Shown in pieces: positions 1-8,696 of a stretch of 64,000 bases of DNA. A program made the position numbers and the translations under genes. The notes beneath the pieces are model-generated. The model ran no database searches. It saw only the letters and a program-made list of their open reading frames with translations, and was not told the DNA's origin. The stretch's first letter is position 1. Each line of letters starts with the position of its first letter. This DNA comes from Paenibacillus nanensis (lineage in GTDB: Bacteria; Bacillota; Bacilli; Paenibacillales; Paenibacillaceae): positions 682,001 to 746,000 of the forward strand of contig NZ_QXQA01000001.1 of the NCBI RefSeq assembly GCF_003583765.1. Reading direction: 5' to 3'.

Positions 1-1047
1 CTGGCGGACGGTATCGTCGACGCGTTCGAAGCGGCGGGCATTCCGGCTTTCGGTCCGAACAAGCAGGCAGCGGAGATTGAGGGCAGCAAGATCTTTATGA
101 AAAACCTGCTCAAAAAATATAACATCCCTACGGCGAAGTACGAAACGTTTACTGACTTTGAAACGGCTTTGACCTACCTCAAGCAGCAGCAAGCGCCGAT
201 CGTGATTAAAGCGGACGGACTTGCCGCTGGCAAAGGCGTGACGGTTGCGGCAACAATGGAAGAGGCGGAAAAGGCGCTTCGCGAGGCAATGGTCGACAAA
301 GTGTTCGGAGACGCGGGCAACCAGGTCGTCATTGAGGAGTTTTTGGAAGGACAAGAGATGTCCATTCTGGCGTTTGTCGACGGCGAAACCGTCAAGCCGA
401 TGGTGCCGGCGCAGGACCATAAGCCGATCTTCGACGGCGACAAGGGACCGAATACGGGCGGCATGGGCACCTATACGCCGCTGCCGCATATCGAGCAGAG
501 CGTTATCGACGACGCTATCGTGAACATTATTATTCCTACCGCCAAAGCGATGGTCAGCGAAGGCCGGCCGTTCCGCGGCGTATTGTTCGCAGGCCTTATG
601 ATTACAAAGGACGGTCCGAAGACGATCGAATTCAATGCGCGGATGGGCGACCCGGAGACGCAGGTCGTGCTGCCGCGCCTTAAGACGGATCTGGTCGATA
701 TCGTGCTGGCGGCGATGAACGGACGCCTCGGCGAGCTTAACATCGAATGGAGCGACGAGGCAGCGGTTTGCGTTATCGCCGCTTCGGAAGGTTACCCCGG
801 CTCGTATCCGAAAGGCCGCGCCATTACCGGCATCGCGGAAGCGGAAGCGCAAGGCGCGCTTGTGTTCCACGCCGGGACGGCGCTGAAAGACGGCGAGCTT
901 GTAACGAGCGGCGGCCGCGTGCTCGGCATCGTTGGCCGCGGCCGCGACATCGCGGAGGCTCGCGCAAGAGCGTACGAAGCCGTAAGCGTAATTCACTTTG
1001 AAGGCATGCAAAACCGCACGGATATTGCCGCAAAGGCGCTGAGATAG
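1..1047 (+). CDS. purD: phosphoribosylamine-glycine ligase, C-terminal part (partial at window edge)
   Basis: GAR synthetase joins 5-phosphoribosylamine and glycine using ATP, the second step of de novo purine synthesis in the cytoplasm. The frame is open from base 1 (LADGIVDAFEAAGIPAFGP), so the true start lies upstream; an internal ATG at 97 is not the start. The visible ATP-grasp part contains KADGLAAGKGV and EFLEGQEMS, then DHKPIFDGDKGPNTGGMG, and a metal-site stretch IEFNARMGDPETQ followed by the C-terminal domain (GGRVLGIVGRG). These are textbook PurD motifs. A strong terminator follows the stop, so purD is the last gene of its operon, as in the Bacillus pur operon. Very secure. Confidence 0.97.
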   Translation: MADGIVDAFEAAGIPAFGPNKQAAEIEGSKIFMKNLLKKYNIPTAKYETFTDFETALTYLKQQQAPIVIKADGLAAGKGVTVAATMEEAEKALREAMVDKVFGDAGNQVVIEEFLEGQEMSILAFVDGETVKPMVPAQDHKPIFDGDKGPNTGGMGTYTPLPHIEQSVIDDAIVNIIIPTAKAMVSEGRPFRGVLFAGLMITKDGPKTIEFNARMGDPETQVVLPRLKTDLVDIVLAAMNGRLGELNIEWSDEAAVCVIAASEGYPGSYPKGRAITGIAEAEAQGALVFHAGTALKDGELVTSGGRVLGIVGRGRDIAEARARAYEAVSVIHFEGMQNRTDIAAKALR

Positions 1048-1064
1048 TCTATCCAACAATAGGA

Positions 1065-1123
1065 AGAAGCCTGTTTCCGAAGCGGGGCGAGAGAACCTCG
1101 CCCAATCGGAACAGGCTTTTTTT
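1065..1123 (+). terminator. intrinsic terminator after purD
   Basis: Arms AAGCCTGTTTCCGA and TCGGAACAGGCTT pair almost perfectly around an inner GGGCGAG/CTCGCCC hairpin, and a run of seven T follows. It lies 17 bp after the purD stop and closes the operon. Confidence 0.93.
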
Positions 1124-1255
1124 CACTATAGGAGATCGTTTATCCGAAAAATTATCCCTAACATATTGGCTCGGTGGCGATGCATATATTCATTTAACAG
1201 CGAACGGAGAACCGCCGCAAATCATGTTTCCGCACATCCATACCCGTTATTTGCA
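1124..1255. other. intergenic stretch with no recognised feature
   Basis: Between the purD terminator and a second hairpin I see no open reading frame with a ribosome binding site, no RNA motif and no repeat. The whole gap from 1048 to 1386 holds only the two terminators and a weak upstream region of the next gene (TTGTAA at 1320, TATTAA at 1345). Confidence 0.5.
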
Positions 1256-1290
1256 CCCCTGTTTTCTGTCGGATGAAAACGGGGTTTTTT
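1256..1290 (+). terminator. second terminator-like hairpin upstream of the deacetylase operon
   Basis: CCCCTGTTTTC and GAAAACGGGG pair with one bulged T around an 8-base loop and are followed by six T. It lies about 95 bp before the next start codon. It may be a back-up terminator for purD read-through or an attenuator for the following operon. Confidence 0.65.
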
Positions 1291-1386
1291 GTCGCAGCAA
1301 AGCGAATCATGTTACTAATTTGTAACTCTCTAAACCTATCGTTCTATTAAGATAAAACTATCAGCGGAATAGAAGGTGTGAGCGAA

Positions 1387-2415
1387 GTGGAGAGGAAAAA
1401 AAGAACGGGTTTGCGGAGGCTGTTAGCGCTTGTGGCGTTGATGACGGTAATGGGCTGGACGGCAGGCTGCGCGGCCAGTCAGTCGATTGGTCTGTCGGCG
1501 CTGTTGCCGGCTAAGGAGGAAGCTTTGCTCCCTAATGAAGAACAGCAAGTAGAAGAGACGACCGGCGGCGCTTCGGGAGGTTCTACCGCTGTATATGTGC
1601 CGGAGTCCAGCGCGGAAGATCAGGAGTTTGTAATTAAGCCGGCGGATATACCGGCCGAAGAGGATGAGGAAGAAGTTATCGTCGTTGATCTGCCGGAACA
1701 AGAGGCGGAGGGAGAGACGGATCTCTCAGAGGGCACGGGCAGCGCTGTGCCTGAACCGTCAGATACCGATGTGCAGGAAGAGACTGCCGAGGAGACGGAT
1801 TCCGGTAACGTGGACCCCGATGCCCCTGCCGTAGATCAAGAGCAAAAGCAGGCTGCGCTTACGTTCGACGACGGCCCGGATGCTAAATATACTACGGCAA
1901 TTTTAGATATATTAAAGGAAAAGGGAGTTAAGGCGACATTTTTTGTCGTGGGCTCGCAGGTCGAAAAATATCCGGATGTGATGAAACGAATCATTGAAGA
2001 AGGGCATGCGGTCGGCAATCATACGCAAGGTCATAAAAACTTACGGGAGCTGGGCAAGTCCGGTATTCTGGAGCAAATGACGGAAGCGGACGAGGCGATC
2101 GAGGACGCGGTCGGCTTCACGCCGGAGCTTTTCCGGGCGCCGTATGGGGCGGTTTCAGATACGTTGACCGACGTGCTGGAGGAGAATGACCGCAGGCTGG
2201 TCGGATGGACGGTCGATACACGAGATTGGGCAGGAACCTCTATAGCGGATATGAGGGAAATGATTCGTACGAAAACGGAAGCAAATGGTATAATATTGAT
2301 GCATTCCTTTGGCGGCAAACATATACGCAATACGGTGGAGGCGCTTCCTGCGGTTATTGACGATCTCCAGGAGCTTGGCTTTACATTGGTTACCGTGGAT
2401 CAAATCGAGGAATGA
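1387..2415 (+). CDS. polysaccharide deacetylase (NodB domain) lipoprotein
   Basis: Predicted metal-dependent de-N-acetylase acting on peptidoglycan or another surface polysaccharide outside the membrane. A basic start and hydrophobic stretch end in the lipobox WTAGC. An acidic low-complexity linker of about 110 residues follows, then a NodB domain (about residues 155-340). It has TFDDGPD (D161/D162), the zinc pair HTQGH (H212/H216), FRAPYG, the DTRDW segment and LMHSFGG, so all five catalytic motifs are present. I chose GTG 1387 because AGAAGGTG lies 8 bp before it; GTG 1378 overlaps that site. The next gene follows closely, and a two-component system lies after that, suggesting an envelope module. 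PdaA- or PgdA-like activity is inference. Confidence 0.9.
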   Translation: MERKKRTGLRRLLALVALMTVMGWTAGCAASQSIGLSALLPAKEEALLPNEEQQVEETTGGASGGSTAVYVPESSAEDQEFVIKPADIPAEEDEEEVIVVDLPEQEAEGETDLSEGTGSAVPEPSDTDVQEETAEETDSGNVDPDAPAVDQEQKQAALTFDDGPDAKYTTAILDILKEKGVKATFFVVGSQVEKYPDVMKRIIEEGHAVGNHTQGHKNLRELGKSGILEQMTEADEAIEDAVGFTPELFRAPYGAVSDTLTDVLEENDRRLVGWTVDTRDWAGTSIADMREMIRTKTEANGIILMHSFGGKHIRNTVEALPAVIDDLQELGFTLVTVDQIEE

Positions 2416-2444
2416 TAGGCCGTATTATCCATAAAGGGGACAAC

Positions 2445-3902
2445 ATGATGGTTCGCGGTTGCAGTCGGAATCGTACATTACAATTAAGGAGCAAGGGTCG
2501 CAGACCCGCGCTCCTTTTGGCGCTGTTCATATGCGTGCTTATTTGCGCGGGCTGCCGGTATACCGCCGCGCCGGCCGATCTGCTGCAGAAGCCTTCGATC
2601 GCGGCAGATAAGGAGGAGCTTGCTGCGGCAATCGCCAAGGCGCTGCCGCAGTTCAGCGTACTGATGCTACCGCACCGCGACGATTATAAAGAGGCGATCA
2701 GGCTCAAAGATTTAACCGGAGACGGCGTCCCCGAAGCGATCGTCACGTATTATAACGAGTTCAGTACGCCGGAGATTATGGTGCTGAGGCAGACGGAGTT
2801 CGGGTGGCGGCAATCCGTCCTTGTCGAGCAGCCGCTTGCGCGGGATATCGCTTGGCTGAAGGTCGTCGATTTGGACGACGACGGCGAATATGAATTGATT
2901 GTCGGCTGGGTCGGAGCCTTTGACAGTCCGAATGTGCTTGAGCTGTATTCCTTTCATTCGAAGGCCGTCCGTAATGACAATGGCATGCTGACGCTTCCCG
3001 CCATTCAGACTTTGCCGTATGAACTGGCGGATGCGGCGGATTTGGATCATGACGGCAAGGAAGAGGTCATCATTCTCGATGCTTTAGGAACAAGCGGCGA
3101 GCATGAAGTACCATCTTATTACTTGAGCCTTTATGAATGGAATAAAGACGGTCTTGCGAAACAAACGATTTTATCGATGCCGCAGGGCGTTAACCAGTTT
3201 GAACGGATGCTGGCGGGACGGATTTCGGACAAGCATTACGGCGTTCTGCTGGAAGGCGGCACGGGCGCGCACGGCATGCTGACCTATCTGTATGCTTGGG
3301 AGAAAGGCGGGTTCGAGCTGATTTACCCAAATGAGAAAAAAGGGGAAAGCGGCTTAAGCGGAACACCGACAAAAAGCGGGGATATGAATGGAGACGGGAT
3401 CCTCGAGCTTAATGTTGTCCGGGCGGCGCCCGGCATCGAGGATGTGGCCTACGCCAACACCATGTGGATCAACGAGTGGGTGCAATGGGACGGCAAGGAC
3501 GGGTATAAGCTTATCGCCGAGCAATATATCGACAGCACCTACGGGGTAAAGCTGAATGTGCCGGAAGAATGGCGCGGCTGGTATACGCTGAAAAAACCGA
3601 AGGCATCAACCTATGGCATTGTTACGTTTGAATACTGGAACGAGAAGAAACGGGTATCGTCTGAGCTTGCGACGATCTACGTTGTTCCGCTGAAGCAGTG
3701 GGGAACGGTAGAGGCAGCCTGGAAGGGTGAGCATCGTTCTTACCGGCTCATCGCTTCGGACAGCGGCAACGCGTATCTCGTGTCGTTTGCGCAGGAGGCG
3801 CCGGAGCAGCTGTCCGAGGAGGATAAAGAGCAGTTCCTGCTGATGCGCGGCGTGGAAGAGCATTTTACAAAGTATATATCGATTGATCAGGACGACAGAT
3901 AG
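2445..3902 (+). CDS. lipoprotein with FG-GAP/VCBS-like Asp-rich repeats
   Basis: Unrecognised secreted lipoprotein of about 485 residues. A basic N-terminus and hydrophobic core end in the lipobox LICAGC. The body contains at least four short segments of the type D-[LM]-x-x-D-G-x-x-E (DLTGDGVPE, DLDDDGEYE, DLDHDGKEE, DMNGDGILE), typical of calcium-binding FG-GAP/VCBS beta-propeller blades. ATG 2445 was chosen because AAAGGGG lies 4-8 bp before it; an upstream ATG at 2412 overlaps the previous stop but has no such site. It sits between a deacetylase and an OmpR/HisKA pair, so a role as accessory sensor or adhesin at the envelope is possible, but this is only context. Confidence 0.85.
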   Translation: MMVRGCSRNRTLQLRSKGRRPALLLALFICVLICAGCRYTAAPADLLQKPSIAADKEELAAAIAKALPQFSVLMLPHRDDYKEAIRLKDLTGDGVPEAIVTYYNEFSTPEIMVLRQTEFGWRQSVLVEQPLARDIAWLKVVDLDDDGEYELIVGWVGAFDSPNVLELYSFHSKAVRNDNGMLTLPAIQTLPYELADAADLDHDGKEEVIILDALGTSGEHEVPSYYLSLYEWNKDGLAKQTILSMPQGVNQFERMLAGRISDKHYGVLLEGGTGAHGMLTYLYAWEKGGFELIYPNEKKGESGLSGTPTKSGDMNGDGILELNVVRAAPGIEDVAYANTMWINEWVQWDGKDGYKLIAEQYIDSTYGVKLNVPEEWRGWYTLKKPKASTYGIVTFEYWNEKKRVSSELATIYVVPLKQWGTVEAAWKGEHRSYRLIASDSGNAYLVSFAQEAPEQLSEEDKEQFLLMRGVEEHFTKYISIDQDDR

Positions 3903-3910
3903 GAGCGGCG

Positions 3911-4720
3911 GTGATCGGAATGCGTGTACTGCTATTGGAGGACGAAGAGTCCATTCGGGGATTCGTTCGAATAAATTTGAAGAGGAACGGGATCGAGGTT
4001 GTCGAGGCGGAGAGAGGCGAGGATGCGCTCGCGTATGCGGAGTCGGACGGCCCGTTCGATATAGCGCTGCTTGACGTGATGCTTCCCACCATCGACGGCT
4101 TCGAAGTCTGCGAGAAGCTGCGGTTACGGTTTCCGCGAATGGGCATCATTATGCTGACGGCCAAGGCGCAGGAAGAGGATAAGATCCGGGGACTCGAGCT
4201 TGGCGCCGATGACTACGTGCAGAAGCCGTTCAGTCCCGGCGAGCTGATCGCCAGAATTAAATCTCTGCACCGAAGGATGAATGCGGGAATGCCGGAGGAG
4301 CAAAGCGCAGAGGATAACAACCCGGGAAGCCAAGCTGTAACGGAGCAGGAGCCCGCCGCTTCCGAAACGGCGCCTGCCTCAGCAACGAAATTCGTTGAGC
4401 AGGAGCGCACCAGCGGCATATTCCGGCTTTCCATTACGGAACGGAAGCTTTGGAAGCAGGGCAACGAAATTATTTTGACGCCGACGGAATGGACGCTCGT
4501 CAGACTGCTGATGGAACGGGAAGGAGAAAGCGTCAGCCGCGATCATATTTTGACGGAAGTATGGGGGCGTTATTATGTCGGCGATTTGAAAGTGGTCGAT
4601 GTGAATATTCGCCGAATCCGTCAGAAGATTGAAGCCAATCCTTCGGATCCTTCCGTTATCGAGACGGTATGGGGATACGGGTACCGGTGGAAACGGAGCG
4701 TGCCGGAATGCGAAGTCTAA
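3911..4720 (+). CDS. OmpR-family response regulator
   Basis: DNA-binding regulator of a two-component system. The receiver domain has the acidic pocket LLEDEE, phosphoacceptor D55 (LLDVMLP), T83 (MLTAK) and K105 (VQKPFSP). A low-complexity linker (about residues 120-165) leads to a C-terminal winged helix ending GYGYRWK, the OmpR/PhoB hallmark. The GTG start at 3911 has AGGAG 5 bp upstream; ATG 3920 is an alternative. The histidine kinase starts inside its last codons, so the two are translationally coupled. Targets are not visible in the sequence. Confidence 0.95.
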   Translation: MIGMRVLLLEDEESIRGFVRINLKRNGIEVVEAERGEDALAYAESDGPFDIALLDVMLPTIDGFEVCEKLRLRFPRMGIIMLTAKAQEEDKIRGLELGADDYVQKPFSPGELIARIKSLHRRMNAGMPEEQSAEDNNPGSQAVTEQEPAASETAPASATKFVEQERTSGIFRLSITERKLWKQGNEIILTPTEWTLVRLLMEREGESVSRDHILTEVWGRYYVGDLKVVDVNIRRIRQKIEANPSDPSVIETVWGYGYRWKRSVPECEV

Positions 4721-6123
4721 AAACCAAGATGGTATGGAGCTATCTGCTGCTTATCGTATTGGTCGTTAGCCTGTTAGGCGCATCCTTCGCCATTCTGATG
4801 TGGAACTATTATTACGGCAGCGCGCAAAGCTCGGTCAAGCAAAGGGTGGAATCGGCAATGGCTCTGCATGGGCGCTCGCTGTCTTCGCTTACGCTGCAAG
4901 ACCAGGCTGACTATCTGCTGCAGCATATGGCTGAAGCCGGTCCTACGCGAATTCAGCTTCTGAACAGCGCGGGAGAGCTGCGCATCGATTCGGACGGTTT
5001 TGCGCCCGATATCCGTTATGCGACAGGCGATGTAAAGGCAGCCATGAACGGAGAGATTGGCGGCTGGACCGGCGTCGATCCCTTCTATGGCGAACGGGTT
5101 ATCTCTGTCACGGCTCCCTTATGGAACGAAGCCAGGGTAATATCGATGATCCGCTACACGTCCTCGCTCGAGCAGGTGGATCGGATGGTCGCCAATATTA
5201 TTCAGATGGCGGCTTTCGCCGGGCTAGCCGTTATTTTGCTATTTTTGGGGCTAAGTCTCTTTTTGGCTCAACAGATTGTAAAGCCGATTCGCGAGCTTAC
5301 AAGAGCGGCTCGTTACATGGCGGACGGCGATTGGTCGAGGCGGGCATCTCAGCGCGGGAAGGACGAAATCGGTCAATTGGCGGAAACCTTTAACACAATG
5401 GTAAGCGAGCTGAACAAAAGGGAGAAGCTAAAAAACGATTTTATATCCTCCATTTCGCATGAGCTTCGGACTCCGTTAACTTCGATTAAGGGCTGGAGCG
5501 AGACGCTGAAGGAAAGCGAACCGACGGAGGACGACGAAGAGGTGAAGCTTGGGCTGTCGATTATAAGCAAGGAGACGGATCGATTGGCCGGACTGGTGGA
5601 GGACTTGCTGGATTTCTCCAAGCTGTCGGCCCGGACTATGGAGCTGCAATCGGAGACGCTTGATCTGAATGAACCGGTGAAGGAGACCGTGAGCCAGCTT
5701 GCCGTTCGAGAGGAAGGAACAAAGGTGAAGCTGATCGCGGCTTACGGGGCTGGTCCCATTCTGGTGAACGGGGATTCGAACCGGCTGAAGCAAGTTGTCA
5801 TTAATTTGATCGATAACGCGATTAAATTTACGCCGCCAGGCGGAAACGTTCGAGTTGTGACTGCTGCGGACGATGAGTTCGCGACGGTGACCGTGTCGGA
5901 TACGGGAAGCGGAATCGGCGCCGAGGATTTGCCTCATGTTATGGAGAAGTTTTATAAGGCGAGCAACAGCCATGGAGGCTCCGGTCTCGGTCTTGCGATA
6001 TGCAAGGAGATTGTCCAGCTCCACGGAGGCGAAATGGCGATAGACAGCGAACGCGGAGCCGGAACCATCGTCAAGGTAAAGCTGCCGCTGGTAAACGGCG
6101 CGAAGGCGGATCGTCAGCATTGA
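4708..6123 (+). CDS. sensor histidine kinase (HAMP-HisKA-HATPase)
   Basis: Membrane sensor kinase, the likely partner of the preceding response regulator. It has TM1 (about residues 10-35), an extracytoplasmic sensor region of about 130 residues, TM2 (about 165-190), a HAMP domain, HisKA with phosphoacceptor H251 (SISHELRTPL), and an ATPase domain with N box (LIDNAIKFTPPGG), G1 (SDTGSGIG) and G2 (GGSGLGLA). ATG 4708 overlaps the regulator by 13 bp and has GGAG upstream; an earlier in-frame ATG at 4669 would overlap more and has no ribosome binding site. The signal is unknown, but the two lipoprotein genes upstream point to envelope state. Confidence 0.95.
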   Translation: MRSLKTKMVWSYLLLIVLVVSLLGASFAILMWNYYYGSAQSSVKQRVESAMALHGRSLSSLTLQDQADYLLQHMAEAGPTRIQLLNSAGELRIDSDGFAPDIRYATGDVKAAMNGEIGGWTGVDPFYGERVISVTAPLWNEARVISMIRYTSSLEQVDRMVANIIQMAAFAGLAVILLFLGLSLFLAQQIVKPIRELTRAARYMADGDWSRRASQRGKDEIGQLAETFNTMVSELNKREKLKNDFISSISHELRTPLTSIKGWSETLKESEPTEDDEEVKLGLSIISKETDRLAGLVEDLLDFSKLSARTMELQSETLDLNEPVKETVSQLAVREEGTKVKLIAAYGAGPILVNGDSNRLKQVVINLIDNAIKFTPPGGNVRVVTAADDEFATVTVSDTGSGIGAEDLPHVMEKFYKASNSHGGSGLGLAICKEIVQLHGGEMAIDSERGAGTIVKVKLPLVNGAKADRQH

Positions 6124-6125
6124 AC

Positions 6126-6245
6126 CTATTCTTTATAGAAGAGCAGTTTACGGTTCGCAATGACATAGATGACGGCGGCCAATGCGCCGAGCCCCAGCAT
6201 TACCGACAACCAATGCTCCGTTAGCCATGCAATCCATACAGGCAT
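6126..6245 (-). CDS. 39-residue single-pass membrane protein (small ORF)
   Basis: A short frame in the gap between the kinase gene and the hydrolase gene, read on the opposite strand. It encodes MPVWIAWLTEHWLSV, then a hydrophobic helix of about 18 residues, then a basic tail (NRKLLFYKE). GAGGAGG lies 12 bp before the ATG. One transmembrane segment with positive residues on one side is typical of real small membrane proteins. I do not recognise a family. The stop lies 3 bp from the kinase stop, so the two genes are convergent. Function unknown. Confidence 0.5.
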   Translation of the reverse strand: MPVWIAWLTEHWLSVMLGLGALAAVIYVIANRKLLFYKE

Positions 6246-6375
6246 AAAATAGCAGAACCTCCTCATCCTAAAGGGACCCCGCTTATAACGGAGGTCCTTC
6301 TTTCGTTATCTATTCGTATGTTGCCCGAATACGTCATTCGTATGTGCTTTTCTGAAGCCGTTAACCTTTTCGTCA

Positions 6376-6404
6376 TTGACAGCTTTTCGCTGCGGTGATA
6401 CGAT
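6376..6404 (+). promoter_or_regulatory. SigA-type promoter for the alpha/beta hydrolase gene
   Basis: TTGACA (6376-6381), a 17-bp spacer and TACGAT (6399-6404). The -35 is perfect and the -10 matches 4 of 6. It lies about 65 bp before the start codon at 6469. Confidence 0.6.
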
Positions 6405-6468
6405 TGATTTTAATAATTCATAGTATACAGGTAGGAATAATGGAGATAAAAATGAGCGGAGGGACGTT

Positions 6469-7317
6469 ATGGAAAAACAGCTGACGATCAGACATGAAGG
6501 ATTAGAGTTGACGGCTACGCTGCATTATCCTTCTTTTGATGAGCAGAAAGAGAGCAAATTGCCGTCAGGCGCAGAACATTCGGGCAAAAAGCAGGCGATC
6601 ATTATTTGCCATGGCTTTATCGGAAGCCGCGTAGGCGTTGACCGACTATTCGTCAAGACCGCGCGAGCGCTGGCGGCGGAAGGCTCGTTCGTGCTGCGGT
6701 TTGACTACGGCGGCTGCGGCGAAGCGAGCGGCGACTACGGCGCGCTTGGCTTCGATTCGATGGTGGACCAGACCCGGACCGTCATCGATTATGTTTCGGG
6801 AATGGACTGCGTAGATCCCCGCCGAATCGTGCTGCTCGGCCACAGCTTGGGAGGCGCGGTTGCCATTATGACCGCAGTGAAGGACAGGCGGGTGAAGCGT
6901 CTCGTCTTATGGTCGCCTGTTGCCTATCCGTTCAATGATATCGTCCGCATCGTTGGCAGAGACAGCTATGACGAGGCGATTACGAAGGGCAGCACCGACC
7001 ATAGGGGCTTTACCTTGCAGCCGGTCTTTTTTGAATCGCTCATGCAGCACCAGCCCTTCCAAGCGGCTCCAAGATTCGGAGGAGATGTGCTGCTCGTTCA
7101 CGGCACCAGCGACGAGCTCATTCCCGTCGATTACAGCTTCCTCTATCAGAAGGTGTTCTGGACGAGAAGCGAGGGCATTTGCGAGAAAGAAATAATTTTT
7201 CAGGCGAACCATACGTATTCGAGCCGCGCTCACCAAGAGGAGGCCATTCGGCTTACGTCTTCCTGGCTCGGAGGGCTGGATCGGCAGCAGCAAGAGTGGC
7301 ATCATTGGTCCATTTAA
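6469..7317 (+). CDS. alpha/beta hydrolase (serine hydrolase, S33/hydrolase-4 type)
   Basis: Cytosolic serine hydrolase with no signal peptide. The nucleophile elbow GHSLGG places the catalytic serine at 126. The likely acid is D215 (HGTSDELIP) and the likely histidine H248 (QANHTYSS). The oxyanion motif is HGFIGS, and FDYGGCGEASG is a loop typical of family members with short substrates. GGAGGG lies 5 bp before the ATG. It has its own promoter and stands alone between convergent and codirectional neighbours. Substrate unknown; esterase, thioesterase or acylaminoacyl peptidase are all possible. Confidence 0.88.
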   Translation: MEKQLTIRHEGLELTATLHYPSFDEQKESKLPSGAEHSGKKQAIIICHGFIGSRVGVDRLFVKTARALAAEGSFVLRFDYGGCGEASGDYGALGFDSMVDQTRTVIDYVSGMDCVDPRRIVLLGHSLGGAVAIMTAVKDRRVKRLVLWSPVAYPFNDIVRIVGRDSYDEAITKGSTDHRGFTLQPVFFESLMQHQPFQAAPRFGGDVLLVHGTSDELIPVDYSFLYQKVFWTRSEGICEKEIIFQANHTYSSRAHQEEAIRLTSSWLGGLDRQQQEWHHWSI

Positions 7318-7412
7318 TTTCAACGATTATACATTTTCTTCAAGACAACCTGTCCTAACTATGATTAAATAAGGGTAATTGCACTATTACTCTAGTTAAA
7401 GGCGGGTTGCTC

Positions 7413-8498
7413 ATGAAAATCGCTTTGCGAACATCGACGGCTGCTATGCTGGCCGCACTAATCCTGCTGCTTGCGGCATGCAGCGGCAATGAAAAGGCTT
7501 CAGTGGAGCCAAGCGAAGTCAGTGAGTCGCAGAGTCCGGAGACGGCATCACCAACTCCTGAACCGACCCCGATGCCGTACAATGCGCCCTTGACGGGAGA
7601 GCCGCGCGAGACGGAGGCAGTGAGCCGGCCGATTGCCATTATGATTAATAACTTCTCGGCAGCGCGTCCGCAATCGGGGTTAACAAATGCCGATGTAGTG
7701 TGGGAAGTGCTGGCAGAGGGCGGGATTACGAGGCTGGTGGCCATATTCCAAAGCACGGATTCCATCGCGGACACCGTTGGTCCCATCCGCAGCAACCGCG
7801 CCTATCTGATCGATATTGCGGACAGCTACGGGGCAGTCATGGTTCACGCGGGAGGAAGTCCGGAAGCGTACGGAATTTTGCAGAAGCAAGGCAAGCCTTA
7901 TCTTGACGAAATAACGAATGCGGGTTCCTATTATTGGAGGAGCAAGGACCGGAAAGCTCCGCATAACCTGTATTCGAATCTTGAGAAGCTGCGCGCGGGC
8001 GCCGAGAAGAAGGGCTACAAAACCGATGTGACGGTTCCTACGTATCCGTTCTCCGAAGCAGGGACGGCAGGAGGCAGCGCGTCGGCCGAAACCGTAACAT
8101 CGTTCGATATCTCCTTTTTGATGAAAGACTATATCGTGGGCTACAGCTACGACGAAGCTTCCGGTCTTTACAAACGGACAATTGACGGCGAGCCCCACAT
8201 TGATATGAACAATAACGAGCAGCTTGCCGCGGCTAACCTCGTCGTTTTCGAGGCCAGTCACAGAACGCTGGATAATGTAGGAAGGCTGGGGATCGATTTA
8301 GAGTCGGGAGGAGCAGGCTACTTGTTCCAAAAAGGCAAAAAAATCGATATCGAATGGGTAAGAAGTCCGGATGGCATGATTCGTTTTGTAAAGGACGGCC
8401 AAGAGGTTTCCTTTGTCCCCGGCAAGACTTATATCCATGTCGTTCCAAATCGACCGGAGCTTAGTCAGCATGTGACGCTCCATGGTAATAGTAATTAA
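7413..8498 (+). CDS. yerB: YerB-type DUF3048 lipoprotein
   Basis: Secreted lipoprotein of unknown function; the family is common in Bacillales. The signal peptide ends in the lipobox LLAACS. A Pro/Ser/Thr/Glu-rich linker of about 45 residues follows, then the DUF3048 core (PIAIMINNFSAARPQSGL, EGGITRLVAIFQS, VGPIRSNRAYLID). ATG 7413 has AAAGGCGGG 6 bp upstream and is preferred to TTG 7407. In B. subtilis yerB also lies near purD and yerC, so the neighbourhood supports the name. Two terminator hairpins follow. Confidence 0.9.
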   Translation: MKIALRTSTAAMLAALILLLAACSGNEKASVEPSEVSESQSPETASPTPEPTPMPYNAPLTGEPRETEAVSRPIAIMINNFSAARPQSGLTNADVVWEVLAEGGITRLVAIFQSTDSIADTVGPIRSNRAYLIDIADSYGAVMVHAGGSPEAYGILQKQGKPYLDEITNAGSYYWRSKDRKAPHNLYSNLEKLRAGAEKKGYKTDVTVPTYPFSEAGTAGGSASAETVTSFDISFLMKDYIVGYSYDEASGLYKRTIDGEPHIDMNNNEQLAAANLVVFEASHRTLDNVGRLGIDLESGGAGYLFQKGKKIDIEWVRSPDGMIRFVKDGQEVSFVPGKTYIHVVPNRPELSQHVTLHGNSN

Positions 8499-8515
8499 AT
8501 GTTGGGTCAAACTAA

Positions 8516-8565
8516 GAACGAGCGCGTACGAACGAGGACGCGCGCGTTCCGGAAACCGCGTTTTT
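8516..8565 (+). terminator. terminator-like hairpin after yerB (first of two)
   Basis: Arms 8516-8527 and 8538-8549 pair over 12 positions with one mismatch around a 10-base loop; a T run follows at 8561-8565 after a short CGCG element. The T run is displaced from the stem, so it may be weaker than the next one. Confidence 0.5.
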
Positions 8566-8566
8566 A

Positions 8567-8602
8567 GGATGCGGCTCCATCGGAGCCGCATCCTTTTTAT
8601 TT
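8567..8602 (+). terminator. strong intrinsic terminator (second of two)
   Basis: Perfect 12-bp stem GGATGCGGCTCC / GGAGCCGCATCC with a 3-base loop, followed by TTTTTATTT. It insulates the phosphate transport genes from yerB. Confidence 0.93.
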
Positions 8603-8665
8603 CATGAAAGATGATGCCCGGTGACGGGATACATTCATGAAAAAATATTTTTAATTTTTCATGAA
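8601..8665. repeat. three copies of the palindrome TTCATGAA
   Basis: The 8-bp palindrome TTCATGAA occurs exactly at 8601-8608, 8634-8641 and 8658-8665, directly upstream of the DUF47-pit pair. Three copies in 65 bp is far above chance. The last copy abuts the PhoP-like repeats. It may be an operator for an unidentified dimeric regulator. Confidence 0.55.
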
Positions 8666-8667
8666 TG

Positions 8668-8696
8668 TTTACACTGCGTTAACAAATGGGTTGTAA
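8668..8696 (+). promoter_or_regulatory. PhoP-box-like direct repeats
   Basis: TTTACA (8668), TTAACA (8679) and the weaker TTGTAA (8691) recur at 11-12 bp intervals. The B. subtilis Pho box is TT(A/T/C)ACA repeated with spacers of about 5 bp. The position about 55-80 bp upstream of a phosphate transporter operon fits PhoP control. I see no convincing -10 element. Confidence 0.5.
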
